Assembly (NCBI GenBank): GCA_017562135.1
Contig: QEYB01000715.1
Location: 1,199,083 to 1,263,082 of the forward strand
Source: Dipylidium caninum
Lineage: Eukaryota > Platyhelminthes > Cestoda > Cyclophyllidea > Dipylidiidae
Reading direction: 5' to 3'
Length of the DNA stretch: 64,000 bases
Shown: piece after piece, positions 12,601 through 24,194 of the stretch
Layout of the letters: each line of letters starts with the position of its first letter
Numbering within the stretch: the stretch's first letter is position 1
Notes under the pieces: model-generated
The model's database searches: none
What the model saw: only the letters and a program-made list of their open reading frames with translations
What the model was told of the DNA's origin: nothing
Position numbers and translations under genes: made by a program

Positions 12601-15335
12601 CTGCTGTTGCCTTCGCCTCCTGCCAGTGGCGTGATTTACTAGGGCTGTTTGCGCGACGAGTTAGCAGTTCTTTTGGTGTGGGTTCCGCTTGCTTTTGCAA
12701 CTGCTGCAAAAGCTTACTCGCCGTATCCCCATCGGACGTGCCGCTGTCTCTTCTCTTCCCTTCTGCAAGTCGCAAAGCCCCCCCCCCCCAGAAGCAAATT
12801 GCACGTCTCATGCAAACTAAGTGGCCTTACCGAGCATTTCAGCCTTGTAGAGGTAGCAAACTACAGTGGAGAATAATAATTAGGGGACGAAATAATCATT
12901 AGTTTATTGCATCTGCAGCAACACGCAAAAAGGACACTCATTTTTCACGCTACTTAGCATGTAAAACACCTTCGTCAATCATCAGTTTTTACGCCTTCCA
13001 GTTGTGAGACGGACACAACGTCGTCGTCTCCGACATCGGAGCTGATCTGTGGCCGAATAGGCAACAAAACATCATGGCTGCCCTTCCCATATCCCACGTG
13101 TTACAAGCACTGCCCCGCGCCTGACATACTAAACGCCAATGTCTCCCTTCTGAGTGAAAACGGCAAATCGAGGGAGGCTGATGTTGCCGAGACGAAGTCA
13201 CTTGAACATGGTGCCCAGGTGACGATCACATGTCAGTCAGGCTACAGCCTCTCCAAGGGGAAGACGAAGTCCTCCTCGGAAACCTTTGCCACCATGACCT
13301 GTGAAGACGGGAAGTGGAGCAGCGATTTTCAATGCCGACCCGGTGAGTTGCAGCTGGTTGGCTTCTACTGCCACACGAGGGGCAGCCGGACTGGCCGAGA
13401 AGTGCCCACTGTCCGTTTCTTGGGTTAATATTGGGCGTGATATTTTCGTGCAGCCTTCTTGGTCCACAACTAAGAGGAGCTTTACTTTATTCATGGGCGA
13501 AATGAGCCCCAACAGCTCGAGTTATTTGCGTTACCGTAAAGAGTCCGTGCTAAAAGTATGTATGTCTCATTGCACAATTCATAAGGCCCAAACTACAGCG
13601 CACGATGCCGCCCAAGCGACGTTCGAGGCGGCCAATGGTGCAGATACGGCGATTTTGTCGCAGTGCACAACTCTGCATTATAGACATTTTCTTAGCACGG
13701 TCCATTTGGGCAATTCACTCCCAGTCTGTGTTCCGTTGTCCACTGCTCGAGCACGTCGCTAGCACAAGTAAGGTCGTGCAAAAACAGTCTTTGGGGGATG
13801 TGGTTTACGCAAACCCGTGAACAGTGGCGCGCCAGTTCCCGATTTGGCACTTCACCATCCCGTACTTTGGTCCACACGTAACGCTGCCCACCCGTCAGAA
13901 CAAGAGGCTTTGAGTTCTGGCACCGACAGTGGGAACCGCTAGTCCCAAACGCCGCCAGCTCGCTCGCCCACATCCCCACGCGCGTATATTCACTCTACTT
14001 TTGTCCAAATCGCCTGCCTGGCAAAGTGGCCTTGATGGGAGAAGAGGTATTCATACAAAAGACATCCCAGCCCCTCCTCCTTTGGGCGAAGTGGCATCCG
14101 CTAATTTAGTACTCCGAAGCCATCAGAAGTAGAGATGGATAGAAGAGTCAACAACGCGGGATGACTTGAGAGGTCTCGCCCAAGAGATGGGGCAGCACTT
14201 TGACAAGACACGGTGTCCTTTGTAACCCCAACGGCTTTCTTGTGGTCGGGACATGATGGCTTCTGGTGTCTATCCTGTCCCGCGTTTTAACGGTTACAGC
14301 TAGATGCACCACTCGACCACCGAATATTCCCAACGCGCTGACTCGTTTCTACGGCCTTCATCACGGCTCGGTGGCGCGTTACCAGTGCTTCCCGGGCTTC
14401 GAGCTCGACACCAACCGGACAGAAGCTGCGCTGCGGAAGACCGTCGGTGACGGCGGTCTGGTCAGCTCGTGGCCTCTCGTGCACGACCGCTACAGTGTCA
14501 GATGCGAGTATGGCGTGTGGAAAGGACAAGTGCCCTCGTGTGTCGAAGGTATGCCGAAATCTTAGTCGCTTTCGGCCATCTTCAAAGTTTACTGCCTCCT
14601 ACTGGGAGGTGATAAATTTGCAGCGCCCTTGGTTGGTGGTGGAAAAGAAGTTTGTCATCAGATGATGGTTGGAGAGAGCACTCCAGTAAGCGGGAAAGAC
14701 GTTTCAGTAAAAAACTCAATTCAATGTTGGCTTCCTAATTTCTCCCTCAAATATGTGAGCATCCAGTTGGTAGGTGGCAGTCGAGCTCGACTGAGGAACT
14801 CCGCATTATTGGCGCGCAGAATGACGGAGCCTGGCGGCGCTCGGCCTCCTCTGGCGACGCGCTGTCAGCCGGGACCGGCGCTGACGCGCGTCTGCCTCTC
14901 AGCCCGCGCAAGCGCCACGAAAACTGCATTCGACGCAATTGCCGAGGGTAGACGAAAGCAATGTGCGCGAGTTACTGTTAATGCCTAGTTTAATTAGCGG
15001 ACCAAACCTCAGTGTTTGCGTGTCCCAGTAGCATTGTGAAGCATTGCGAACGAGACTCTCGTCGTTTTCCAGTGCGTTGTGGCCGTCCTCCGGTGCCAGA
15101 CGGAATGGAGATCCACTTGGTCGGCGCCAGGGGCCGATGGCCCTTCGACAGCGAGCACATCCTCCCCACTCACGGCGCCATCGTCGAGTACAGTTGCCTC
15201 AAAGACGACCACCGCATAGAAGGCCCCCGACGCACCTTCTGCGTGGACGGGCACTGGAGTCCCGACGAAATTCCAACGTGTACAAAAGTTACGCACGACA
15301 TCATACCCCACTCCTGGCTATTTTACAAGCCTTAA
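3659..15335 (+). CDS. LEV-9-like secreted scaffold: WAP-like domain plus eight CCP/sushi domains
   Basis: Eleven exons join in frame to 682 residues: 3659-3806, 6721-6897, 7470-7658, 8996-9202, 9496-9651, 10014-10073, 10745-10918, 12365-12449, 13002-13342, 14300-14548, 15073-15335. Exon 1 encodes a signal peptide (MVKLFSWLSPIFLAFAAA). Exon 2 encodes eight cysteines (residues 61-106) spaced like a WAP core, ending CVCDPHFCGLVC. Eight CCP domains follow: exons 3, 4, 7, 10 and 11 carry one each, CCP3 is split over exons 5-6, CCP5 over exons 8-9, and exon 9 also carries CCP6. Introns are phase 1 except the one splitting CCP5 (phase 2). Only about 16 residues follow CCP8. WAP plus eight CCPs matches C. 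elegans LEV-9, a muscle-secreted protein that clusters acetylcholine receptors; Drosophila Hikaru genki is a related CCP protein of the synaptic cleft. Secretion is read from the sequence; a synaptic role is inferred. Confidence 0.85.
4054..4081 (+). repeat. G-rich GGGT repeat with G-quadruplex potential
   Basis: Lies in intron 1 of the LEV-9-like gene. Five GGG runs (4059-4061, 4063-4065, 4071-4073, 4075-4077, 4079-4081) are separated by one to five bases, which satisfies the usual quadruplex pattern. Function is unknown. Confidence 0.6.
11560..11622 (+). repeat. Polypyrimidine (TCC)n tract
   Basis: About 63 consecutive pyrimidines with a TCC-repeat core, in the intron between exons 7 and 8 of the LEV-9-like gene. 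It is too far from the next acceptor (12364) to be that site's polypyrimidine tract. Such mirror-like tracts can form triplex DNA, but nothing here shows that it does. Confidence 0.85.
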
Positions 15336-18300
15336 TGTAACGCTATGTATATTTGACGGTGAAAATGAAGGGAGAAGAGTTGCGAAAAAAATGCCATCAG
15401 AAAAGCGTCTTTTCTCCGACATCTCTACTTCCGCATGCACGCACACGAAGGGTAAACGTCTGCACAACTACGAGGTCTTTCGCCCTTTCTCCGTCTCACC
15501 GTGCTCGCAGCGAGTCCGCAAATCACCAACTAACACCATTTTCAAATACTCTGCGTTCGGCCCTAAAAAATTCATAATTAACTGCGACCACATTCTGTCA
15601 AGTAGCATTTTTCGTCTATGCAATGTAGAAGGAACTGTTTATGGTCCACATGCACACAGTTTCTTCAGGCGAAATGGGGACCGTTGCGCTGGCCGCCCTC
15701 CTCCAGAGGTGGGCACGTGCATATGCGTTGAAGGCCGGGAGGTGGAATACGAGCCGAGACAGGACTGTGTCCTCATAAAATGCGCCTCCACACACACGCT
15801 GCCAATCACGGGACGCAAAAATTCCAGCCAAAATCTTAAAAAATCCCTTATTTTGACATAAAATGGTCTGTTGACTCGAAGACATGTGTTTCCCTGTAGC
15901 AGGGAGTGCGCGATACGCTTTTGAAAGATTCTTTACCAAAGCCACAACTTACAAACAGAAGACAAGTGGAGACTACTCGCTTCTGCCATGCCGGTCAGCA
16001 GTTAGATGTGCCCCGAGCTGGTCTTGGCATTTCTACGTCGGCAGTTGAGGGACAGCGAGCGGTTCGAGGGGGGTTCTGCTGTGGGGCGCCAAGCCCCACC
16101 TCCACCCACGCCGTCAGGAGGCGGTGGATGAGCGCACGCGCAGCACTGCTCCGCTCCGCCAAGCCTTCGTGGAGTCTGCCTTTCACCTTCCAACTCACTT
16201 AAAGGCCGCAGTGAAGTTTACCTCAAGATGTTGGAAAAGAACCCGATTCGTCTTCCTTAGGCCTACGTTTGCGTCACAATTTTTAGGTATTTTATGGCAC
16301 GCCTGCTGAACTACCTATTTAATAATGTTGACAATTGTGTTCGCCGTAAATTTCCTTAGTGGGGCAAAATATGCACCGCTGTTAAGCCACCGAACGGGCT
16401 GCGAATCCGAGGGAGAAAAATTGTGGCATATTGGAGTTTGTGCTGGGATGCCACTTGATTAAATCCAGTTCATTTCATTTATTGTCAATTATTACATTGA
16501 TAACGTCAAATTAATGGGAAGGAGAGGCTCGTTCGCCAACTCCGCTTGATTTTCGTGCAGTGGTGCGCTCGTTTTTCCATCTACCCTTTCCAGGCTCTTC
16601 CGCTCTCTTCTGCCCGCGAGGCGACGCCAAGTTGGTAATGAATGTCAGAGGCATTACGTGTAAGGGGCAAATCTGAGAATGTTACCCGACTTATTTACGA
16701 AATGTTTGCAAAAGTAGCAGACGAAATAGAAAGGTAATGGCAATTCAACTTGTCAAACAGACTGCCGGTGCTCAGCACGAAAAGTGGTTTTCGTAATCAT
16801 TGTTTTGCCTTTGAGACCGTTTCCCTGTCGTAGCACCGCTGGAACCGAGTTAATGGCCTATTGAGGCGACAACAAGGAATCAAAATTGAGTGTGAAACCC
16901 ACGCAAATCTCCACTTGACACTTTTGTGATTATTATTATTACTAATTAAGTATTATACGTTAAAGAGAGGATACAGCAAATTCAGCGTGACCCTTGGCCA
17001 CTCAGAATGTATGCGTTCTCTGCGTCGCAGAAAAAAAACTTTTAGCTATGCGTGTAAATGCGTAGCCAAGGCTTGTTTCCACCTCCCCTCGAATACTAAG
17101 GGTTATGTCCAGAAATAGCTGCCAAATTTCCCAGATATTATGGCATTGAACATCCTCTGGCCTCCCGAACAAAGTGTACATTCAGTGGCGACTATTTTAT
17201 TCCCATGCTTCGGATGGGAATCTGCATTTTTACACTTGTGGATTTTGGCGTCCAATTCGTGCTCTGCCCATCGTCAGCCTTGGCTGGCACAATTTTAAAC
17301 AGAAACTTGTTGGACATGTAACTGGTTGCATATTGTGCATCTATAATAATCACACAGCACTACTAATTATGATGAATATTTTCTAAAAAAATTTAATCCG
17401 CTTTTGCAGACGCATCACCCTACATTCGACATAATTCTTCTGTATTCTTGACACCCCAAAATTGCCTTCTTCTCGTGATATGAGCTGTGGATGTTGCTTC
17501 GAAAGTCTCATGAGTACCAACAAAGACGCTCAAGGCAGCCAAAGTCCATTGTCTTCTCGGACTCCTTACTCACATTTGTCCCTCTTCTGTGGGTACATTT
17601 ATTCCTTCACGATTTCGTGTGCGTCCTGGCAGGCAGGGTCGACCGTCTTCCCGAGCTATGATCTTCCAAAGGCCTTTATGTTCACTAACTCGTATTCGCG
17701 ATACATTCGTAGAAGGGGAAGGAGGCATAGCAATAGTGGCAGTGACTAGGAGAGGATGCGTCATCCCACTTTCATTTCAGCACAAACGACTACTATTAAC
17801 ATTTCAGTAGTGCGCTTGCCGGGCAGCGGTTCCGCGTGATGACATCACGTAGTGGCTTCAAAACGAGCAGTTTGTTAATGTCATGTGTATTCCCTCTTCG
17901 CCACTACTCTACTCCGTTTCATTAGGCGTTCTGTGTTCTCTCATGAATGGGATTTTTCAGCGAATTCCCCTCTGGGAGTTGGTGTTTGAAAAACTAAGTC
18001 GACCTACACCATAGTAGTCATGCTAACCGAAACGATATTAAAGTGCAGGCACAATATGGCAGAAAAAACTGGTTAGACTTTAAGAAATTAGACTTCTGCC
18101 ACTTGGTATAGGATTGGGATTGTTCTTCAAAGGAACAAATAACAGCTCGAGACAGATCAACACATTGTGCAAACGTAACTTCTTTGTCTGCACTGGATGG
18201 AAAACCAGTCTTGAACTGTTACCTCCTCTTTTAGCCTTATCTTCCAGTACCGAGCCACGTCTGCGGCTTCATGCACGAAATAGAAAAGGTAAAGGTCAGT

Positions 18301-20150
18301 CTCATGAGTACCGGTACCCGGTGGTCTTTTAGCCTTATCTTCCATGTCTACCAACAAGATGCTCTTTAGCGACTCAACCGATGCTCGAGTTGGGTGCCGG
18401 TGCTGTTTATGTGAATGGCTCTAAGGAGTACTCAGAAGCACTCCGCGCCACGTCGCCTAGTTAAATCACAGTGATGGCTGATGTCGTTCTAATTATTCAC
18501 AAGACAGGAGTGCGTCAACGTGAAATACAAGTTAAAAATTTGTCTTCTAAAGACCTGTTTTTATAGTCAAGAACTAACGACCTTCAATGTACTCACATAC
18601 TTTTAAGCCACATTTCACATCGTGTTAAACTACAATTACGCTTTTCCCCATTAAACGACTCCATTAATTATAGAGGGTGAGGGCGGCGGTATTCTCGGGG
18701 GCAAGAAACTTTCTTGATTGCATGTGGAACCTCGTCAAACTAAGGCCAAACTACATAAGACTGGCACTTAAAAAGAATCCCAGAAATCAAAGCTACGGCA
18801 ACTCAACTTGTTCTCGAATGAAGTCGAGGATCTCCTAGCAACTTTGGTTCATACATCTGGGACAGTAAAACGCTTTGTCAAGACAGTAACCGATTTGACG
18901 AAGATCTGGAGCCCCGACTATTGCGAGACAAAAGCGCTTCCAACTACAATTAATTTTAGCATTGCTTGCATTCTCAAGGCCACGGCAAGGTAGTAGAGGA
19001 CTTCTCTTGACATCTTCTACGTGATATCAATGAACAGACCCATCACATCCACTACTCAAACACTAAAAATACTTTGAGTATCCTCCCTAAATTCCTCCAA
19101 AAATAAAGAATCAAATCCTCCACAAATCAGTAGTAGCAGGACTTTACACAAGTTGCCTTTCGACCTGCATAAAAATCCCAAATGTTGCAGATTAACATTG
19201 TCGACCATCTTCTTACTGCTCGAAATTTCGACTGGCAATGACACCCCCCATTACCACACGAGTTAAAGTTACCCACAACCGATTGCAGGCAGAGGTTTAT
19301 TCCAAGGGGTTTTCATCCCACCTCCTTCGGTGCAATTCAGTAAGCAGAGTCTAGGACGGTACTTGTAAAAATCGAGCTCGACGAAAGTCTCACTGCCTAA
19401 AAATCTGACTCATGCTTGAAACTACTACCGTAATTACATTCTGTAGCAAGGCATACATTTACACAGGAACAGATCAAAACTGTGCGTCTTTCATCAAAAT
19501 GTAATTTGTTTGATGTTGGAAACTATCCAGAAGTGAAACGGGGTTTTAAGAACGATCATTGGATACGGTTAAATTCGCAAAAATAAGAGGATATGGCCTC
19601 TTTTCTGGGTTACCCGCAAAAGTCCCAATATCCTAAAGGCATATTTTGGCCTGCATGATTCTTAATTTCAGTATTTCTCAAAGATAGTTCAAATCCGTTA
19701 TTACACTCACTTTCCCACTGCTATTTCCTTGTCGCCTAAACATACCTATAGAATTGACGCCAAATCCTTGAGTAAAAAGCTATTCGTCCTCAATATGAAT
19801 AAAAAAAAGCAGAGCTCAGGCTTCAGTATGGTGTTATATGCTGAGCACTAATCATAACCAAAAAAGGGAAGACAAAAAACCTTCAACTTACTCAAGCGCC
19901 AAGCATTACTAACGAGGATTGTAACAAGAGCAATAAGATTGCAACCTGCTGCCAGGAGATCCTATTTCTAACCGGGCTTCCCAACGCGCTATCAAGCTTA
20001 CAATCGCGAAACAATACGTATTTGCAGTTACTTAGTCCCTCCCAAGTAATTTCAACTTACATAGTAGTTTCAGTAATTGCCAAGTTTCTAGCAAACATAA
20101 GCTAATATTTACCAATAACAGAACATAGGACAGTTAGTTTGATTAACAGG
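15336..20150. other. Gene-poor AT-rich stretch
   Basis: No domain-bearing exon was recognised on either strand between the LEV-9-like gene and the cyclin L side. The longest open frames (15391-15861 and several of 60-100 codons around 17-19 kb) match no family I know and lack convincing splice sites. The part just after 15336 should contain the 3' UTR of the LEV-9-like gene. Short direct repeats occur at 17.5-18.4 kb. Confidence 0.5.
18227..18344. repeat. 20-bp direct repeat, two copies 98 bp apart
   Basis: The 20-mer beginning TCTTTTAGCC occurs at 18227-18246 and again, identically, at 18325-18344. A 15-mer, AGTCTCATGAGTACC, lies between them near 18299 and also near 17504. The pattern suggests local duplication or a decayed repeat. 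Confidence 0.7.
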
Positions 20151-20170
20151 GTACTGAAACGTTTCAGTAC
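20151..20170. repeat. Perfect 20-bp palindrome
   Basis: GTACTGAAAC is followed directly by its exact reverse complement GTTTCAGTAC, with no spacer. It lies in intergenic AT-rich DNA. It could be a dimeric factor site or chance. Confidence 0.8.
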
Positions 20171-21152
20171 ATTATTTTAAAGGACAACTATTCAAACATA
20201 CGGAAGTAAAATTGACAAACAGTCCAATTTGCCCAAAACATTCCGCTTTACACCATGCCTTACAGGCCTTATTTTGCATATTTAAAATCAACTGAATAGT
20301 TAAATGACGAGGTCTACACAGCAAACCACTAGCGCATGGAAGAGTAACATCGTAATGTGCGCGTATTTAAGAGGTAAAAATGTCAAATTCCATAATCTGC
20401 AAGTACTAACAGTGCTAAATCAAGACAACCGAGTCAATAAAAGCATAAAAGACAAGTAAGAATGAATGTGTATTGAAAAAAGGGAAGTGGAAGAAAATCT
20501 TACAAGAAACCAGTCCACTTCTTGGTGTGCAAAAGAGGAAAGCACACCCCAGTCAGTGATATATTCAAGGTCGGAGTCAGAGTAGGAAGGCAATGCTAAC
20601 TTGCAACACACAGAGACAGACGCCCTTCAGCCGGCGGCCCCAGTCGGCTGTTCAAGAAAAGGTCAATATTAATAAAACTTCGATCAATCCCGATAAACGT
20701 GCATAAACGACCTTCTTTCAACCATTCTTGAGATTTCCAGTTGATGGGTCAAAGGAGCCTTATAAAAGAAGATAGGCATCTCCGACTGCTTTTTTCCGGA
20801 TGCCTATTTCATGAAGTCAAGGTAAACCCACGTATGCCCTATCGATTAAAATAAGCAAACCGAGAGCCAGACGGTGATGTACGAAGACACGAGCCCAAGA
20901 TATAAACGAAGCTGTCTTAAATCCCCGGTGGTATCAAGGCACAACCTGATTAAACAGTTGAGTACGGTGGACTTAACTTCACAAAGTAAAAACCGGACAT
21001 CTGGACCCGGGATCGCCCGACTAAAGATTTGTATCCCCCTTCATCAAATTACTTTGATGAACTACTTATAAACATTAATCAACATCGTCACTGAATTCAG
21101 CCTTCCAAGACTGAAAAAGAACTGTAAATAGCGCGCCAGACTTATAACTTAC

Positions 21153-21295
21153 TCTAATGATTGCGAATGGCACATCGTGAATGAAGCCTTCAAGTAGTCC
21201 CTTGAAAATCATATACCCAAAACCACCGCTGGTTGGAGATCGAGCGAGAACTTCTTGTAGAAGCTGGACCACCTGCGAGAGACTGCGTGCCTCGT
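21153..21295 (-). pseudogene. Orphan exon-like fragment resembling a mitochondrial carrier repeat
   Basis: A 143-bp open segment is flanked by an acceptor (GTACAG) and a good donor (GTAAGT). Its frame contains IFKGLLEGFIHDVPFAIIR. The F-x-G ... DVPF pattern resembles the conserved even-numbered helix of SLC25 carriers, for example the S-adenosylmethionine carrier type. It lies just downstream of the cyclin L stop codon on the same strand, and no other carrier exons were found nearby. It may be a gene relic, an exon of an unrecognised gene, or cyclin L 3' UTR with chance resemblance. Confidence 0.3.
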
Positions 21296-21573
21296 CTGTA
21301 CAACAGCAGAATAAGCACTAGCAATAAAAACGAAAGGAATAAAAGAAATCTAAACTTCTAAGTCATCGAAACCCTCTAAGTAGGCGAATAAGTGAGTTAA
21401 AACCTGGTCCCCTCCCATCTACAATGAAAACGTAATTAAAAATGGGTACATGACATTAATGGTGGTGGTTTTAAGATTTAAAACTGTAAGTACTGTACAA
21501 GTTGGGGTGAGCCCGCTTCGAAAGGGAGGGAAATCCGATGCGTTTAAGTTAGTGAGACGAGTAGCGGCGGCCT

Positions 21574-23399
21574 CTATCGAGCGCGATTTTTTGAATTTGT
21601 TGAGTCGGTAATTCGCTGTCCACCAACATAACGAGAGGAAGGTCTGGACGGTTTTCTATCAACATCAGCACGACTGGGTCGATGGGGAGAATTCCGACTG
21701 CGCGATGCATGCTTCGAAGGAGGCGATCTATCCGAGCGACTTGAAGTAGACGAATAACTTGACGGAGATCGTGACCGATGACGTCGCCGATACTTACCAT
21801 CATTGTAAGGACTTCTTGAATGCTTTCTGCGAGTTTCACGTCGACGAGATTTGTACAGAGAACTTTTGCGCATATCCGAAGGCCTAACTGGTGAAAGTGA
21901 ATCCTCACTATAACTAGTAATCGATGCGCTAGTCGAGGAATGTCTGTGTTTGCGAACCTTCGACTTATTGTGTCTGGAAATGGGGCTGCGGGACCGATTA
22001 TGACTTTTGTTAGAAACCCTTGATTTCGAGTCCACTTCACTATACGCGTTAGGTCGACGTTTATCTGGCGGACGAAGACTAAAGTACAGAGAAATAATAA
22101 GCTGAACATCATTAAAAATAAAGTGTAAAGTCAACTAGACATACTTTGCGGTCTTCGGATCCTTCCCATCGGACACGGCAACTCCATTCGTCCCATCCGA
22201 GGGACGTTTCACAGCATCCACCACAGACCCCACCTGAACAGTCTCGGGAATCGTAGCGTTAGGCGAGCTTTTGCCTCTAACACCATTGGGAACAGCACAT
22301 TCTGACGCTGGTTTTGGACTTTCCGTGCTTAAATTATCAATATTTTTATTAGTGACAGCAGCTGCAATAGCGGCAGCCGCGGCAGCTTCCCTTTCTTCAG
22401 CTTGCTTCTTTCGAACTTCAGTTAAACGCAACTCTAAGGCGCTAATGTTAGGTTTTCCCCTAGCATAGAGGCGCTGAAGACACAACGCGATTTCGTGAAC
22501 AGACTCGTCGTCAACATTAAACATTTCCCACCATGGAGGACATCGAGGAAGAGGAATTCCAAGTCGTCTGGCAGCGAGAAAAATGCATGCGCAGGCCACC
22601 GCTTCGGGAGTATGACGTACGAAAACGTCCGTCCGAAGTACGTCGTTCATGCAATTCCTAAGAAATAAAAAACATATTCACCATGACTTAAAAGTAATTG
22701 TTACGCCTTTTATTGGTCAAGCAAATTGGTAATTCACTTACCACGATGTTTGAACAAATTCCTTGTTGTTTTCAAATGAGAGCGTTCTGAGATACATTAT
22801 AATAAGCTAAGTCAGAGAAATGAGTAATTATCATTGCTCCTACCTTATGTGGGTGTTTTCCGTGTACACAAAATCCCAGTTCTTTTAAGACTCGACGCTC
22901 TGCCTTTATAATGTGTCTTTTCAAATTAACATACGCTTGATCAAATATTACCGGAGTAAATTGCCTAAAAGGGGTCACACAATGTATACCATACTAACCT
23001 CGCCTCCCTCGCTTGTTTCATATGGTGAAAAACGTTAATAACCTCGCGAATTCGCCGCGGGCATTCTTCAATTTTTGCGGCTAAAAATATGCTTGCCATA
23101 GCGTAATGCTGGACAATAACGCACTTATATTACATTACCTCATAGACATATCTTACGAATGACTTTGAGAAAAAGTACCGTTGGTAGAGGACTTGAGCAG
23201 TTGCCATTGCCACTTGGGGAAGTTTCAGAAGAGTGCCGGCGTCTTGAATTAGCTCACAACCAATATAGCGAAGATCGAATTCCGTTTCGGCGTCAAGTCC
23301 GTCTATGGCGGATGGCGTGGGAGATAATTTTTCTGGCGGGATGACATAGTTGTCGATGGACAAATGAACACCAGCATACTCCCACTCGGGACTCGCCAT
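21574..23399 (-). CDS. CCNL: Cyclin L (RS-domain cyclin of the CDK11 splicing kinase)
   Basis: Six exons, listed 5' to 3' on the minus strand: 23399-23139, 23108-22999, 22964-22844, 22806-22742, 22657-22145, 22078-21574. They join in frame to 524 residues. The start MASPEW is followed by a cyclin box with typical cyclin L segments ([55 protein letters not shown]) and a second fold containing [15 protein letters not shown]. The last exon encodes an arginine/serine-rich domain. Cyclin L partners CDK11 (or CDK12/13) in nuclear speckles and promotes pre-mRNA splicing and transcription. Introns here are 30-115 bp. The gene is head-to-head with La; the two start codons are about 800 bp apart and may share a promoter region. 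Confidence 0.93.
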
Positions 23400-24194
23400 C
23401 TTCGATATTTCGGAACTACCGCTCCAACAATTGGATGATGCGATTACCGAATAAGATAGAACATCTAATAGTCGAAAGGTGTAGTAATGCAAAGATAAAA
23501 ATGATCTAATTTAATTCTTGTGGAAAACCTGTGATATATAAAGACACGTGTAGGAAAAGATTATACTGGCGAAAAAATGTAACAGCTTTGCTAGGATAAG
23601 CAATTCAAAAATCAGAATTGCGAATTGGCTAAGTTTTAATTGTAAATTCTATAGACATTCCGACGTATTCCGCATGAAGATATTATGGCAGGCAACCTAT
23701 TATTACCGCCAACATAATATAGTCATGGAAATCAAAGTAAAATCGCTGGGCCATAGAAACGAAAAGAAGCAGCGAGGAATCGTCGTAGGATTAATTTGCG
23801 GTGTTATATGGCTATGATTCTGTCTCCTTGACCGTTCATCGCGTGAAATGCATTGGCGGAGCAAGGTTGATTTCTGCTTTGTACCTTTCGTCCCATCCCG
23901 TATCCGATGAAAAAAAAACATTCGTCAAATGAAATTGTAAATAGTTTGTTTGCTAGTCCGTTTACCACGTTAAGTTCTTGAAGGGAATTCCGCATATTTG
24001 GAAAATGATCGTTATCCTTGTTTTTCGTCAAGTTAATACAAACCACTAAGCTGATATAAAATTTTTTGTTAGTGTTGCCTTCTCTATTGTTTGTCAACAT
24101 TCCGCCGCAAAAATTTAATATCTCGGTTGTTTAAGCTAACACCGCAAGTAGGACAAGCTTGATTACTAAGATTGCCCGCGTGCACGGCTTTTCA

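Noticed and set aside
15391..15861. Cysteine-containing frame just after the LEV-9-like stop, considered as an extra exon
   Set aside because: The LEV-9-like frame ends cleanly at 15335 after a complete CCP8. No in-phase acceptor and no domain pattern support an added module.
16500..20400. Search for tRNA genes and transposon proteins in the gene-poor stretch
   Set aside because: No B-box-like GGTTCGA sequence with a matching acceptor stem, and no reverse transcriptase or transposase motif, was seen by eye. A tRNAscan or RepeatMasker run would be decisive.
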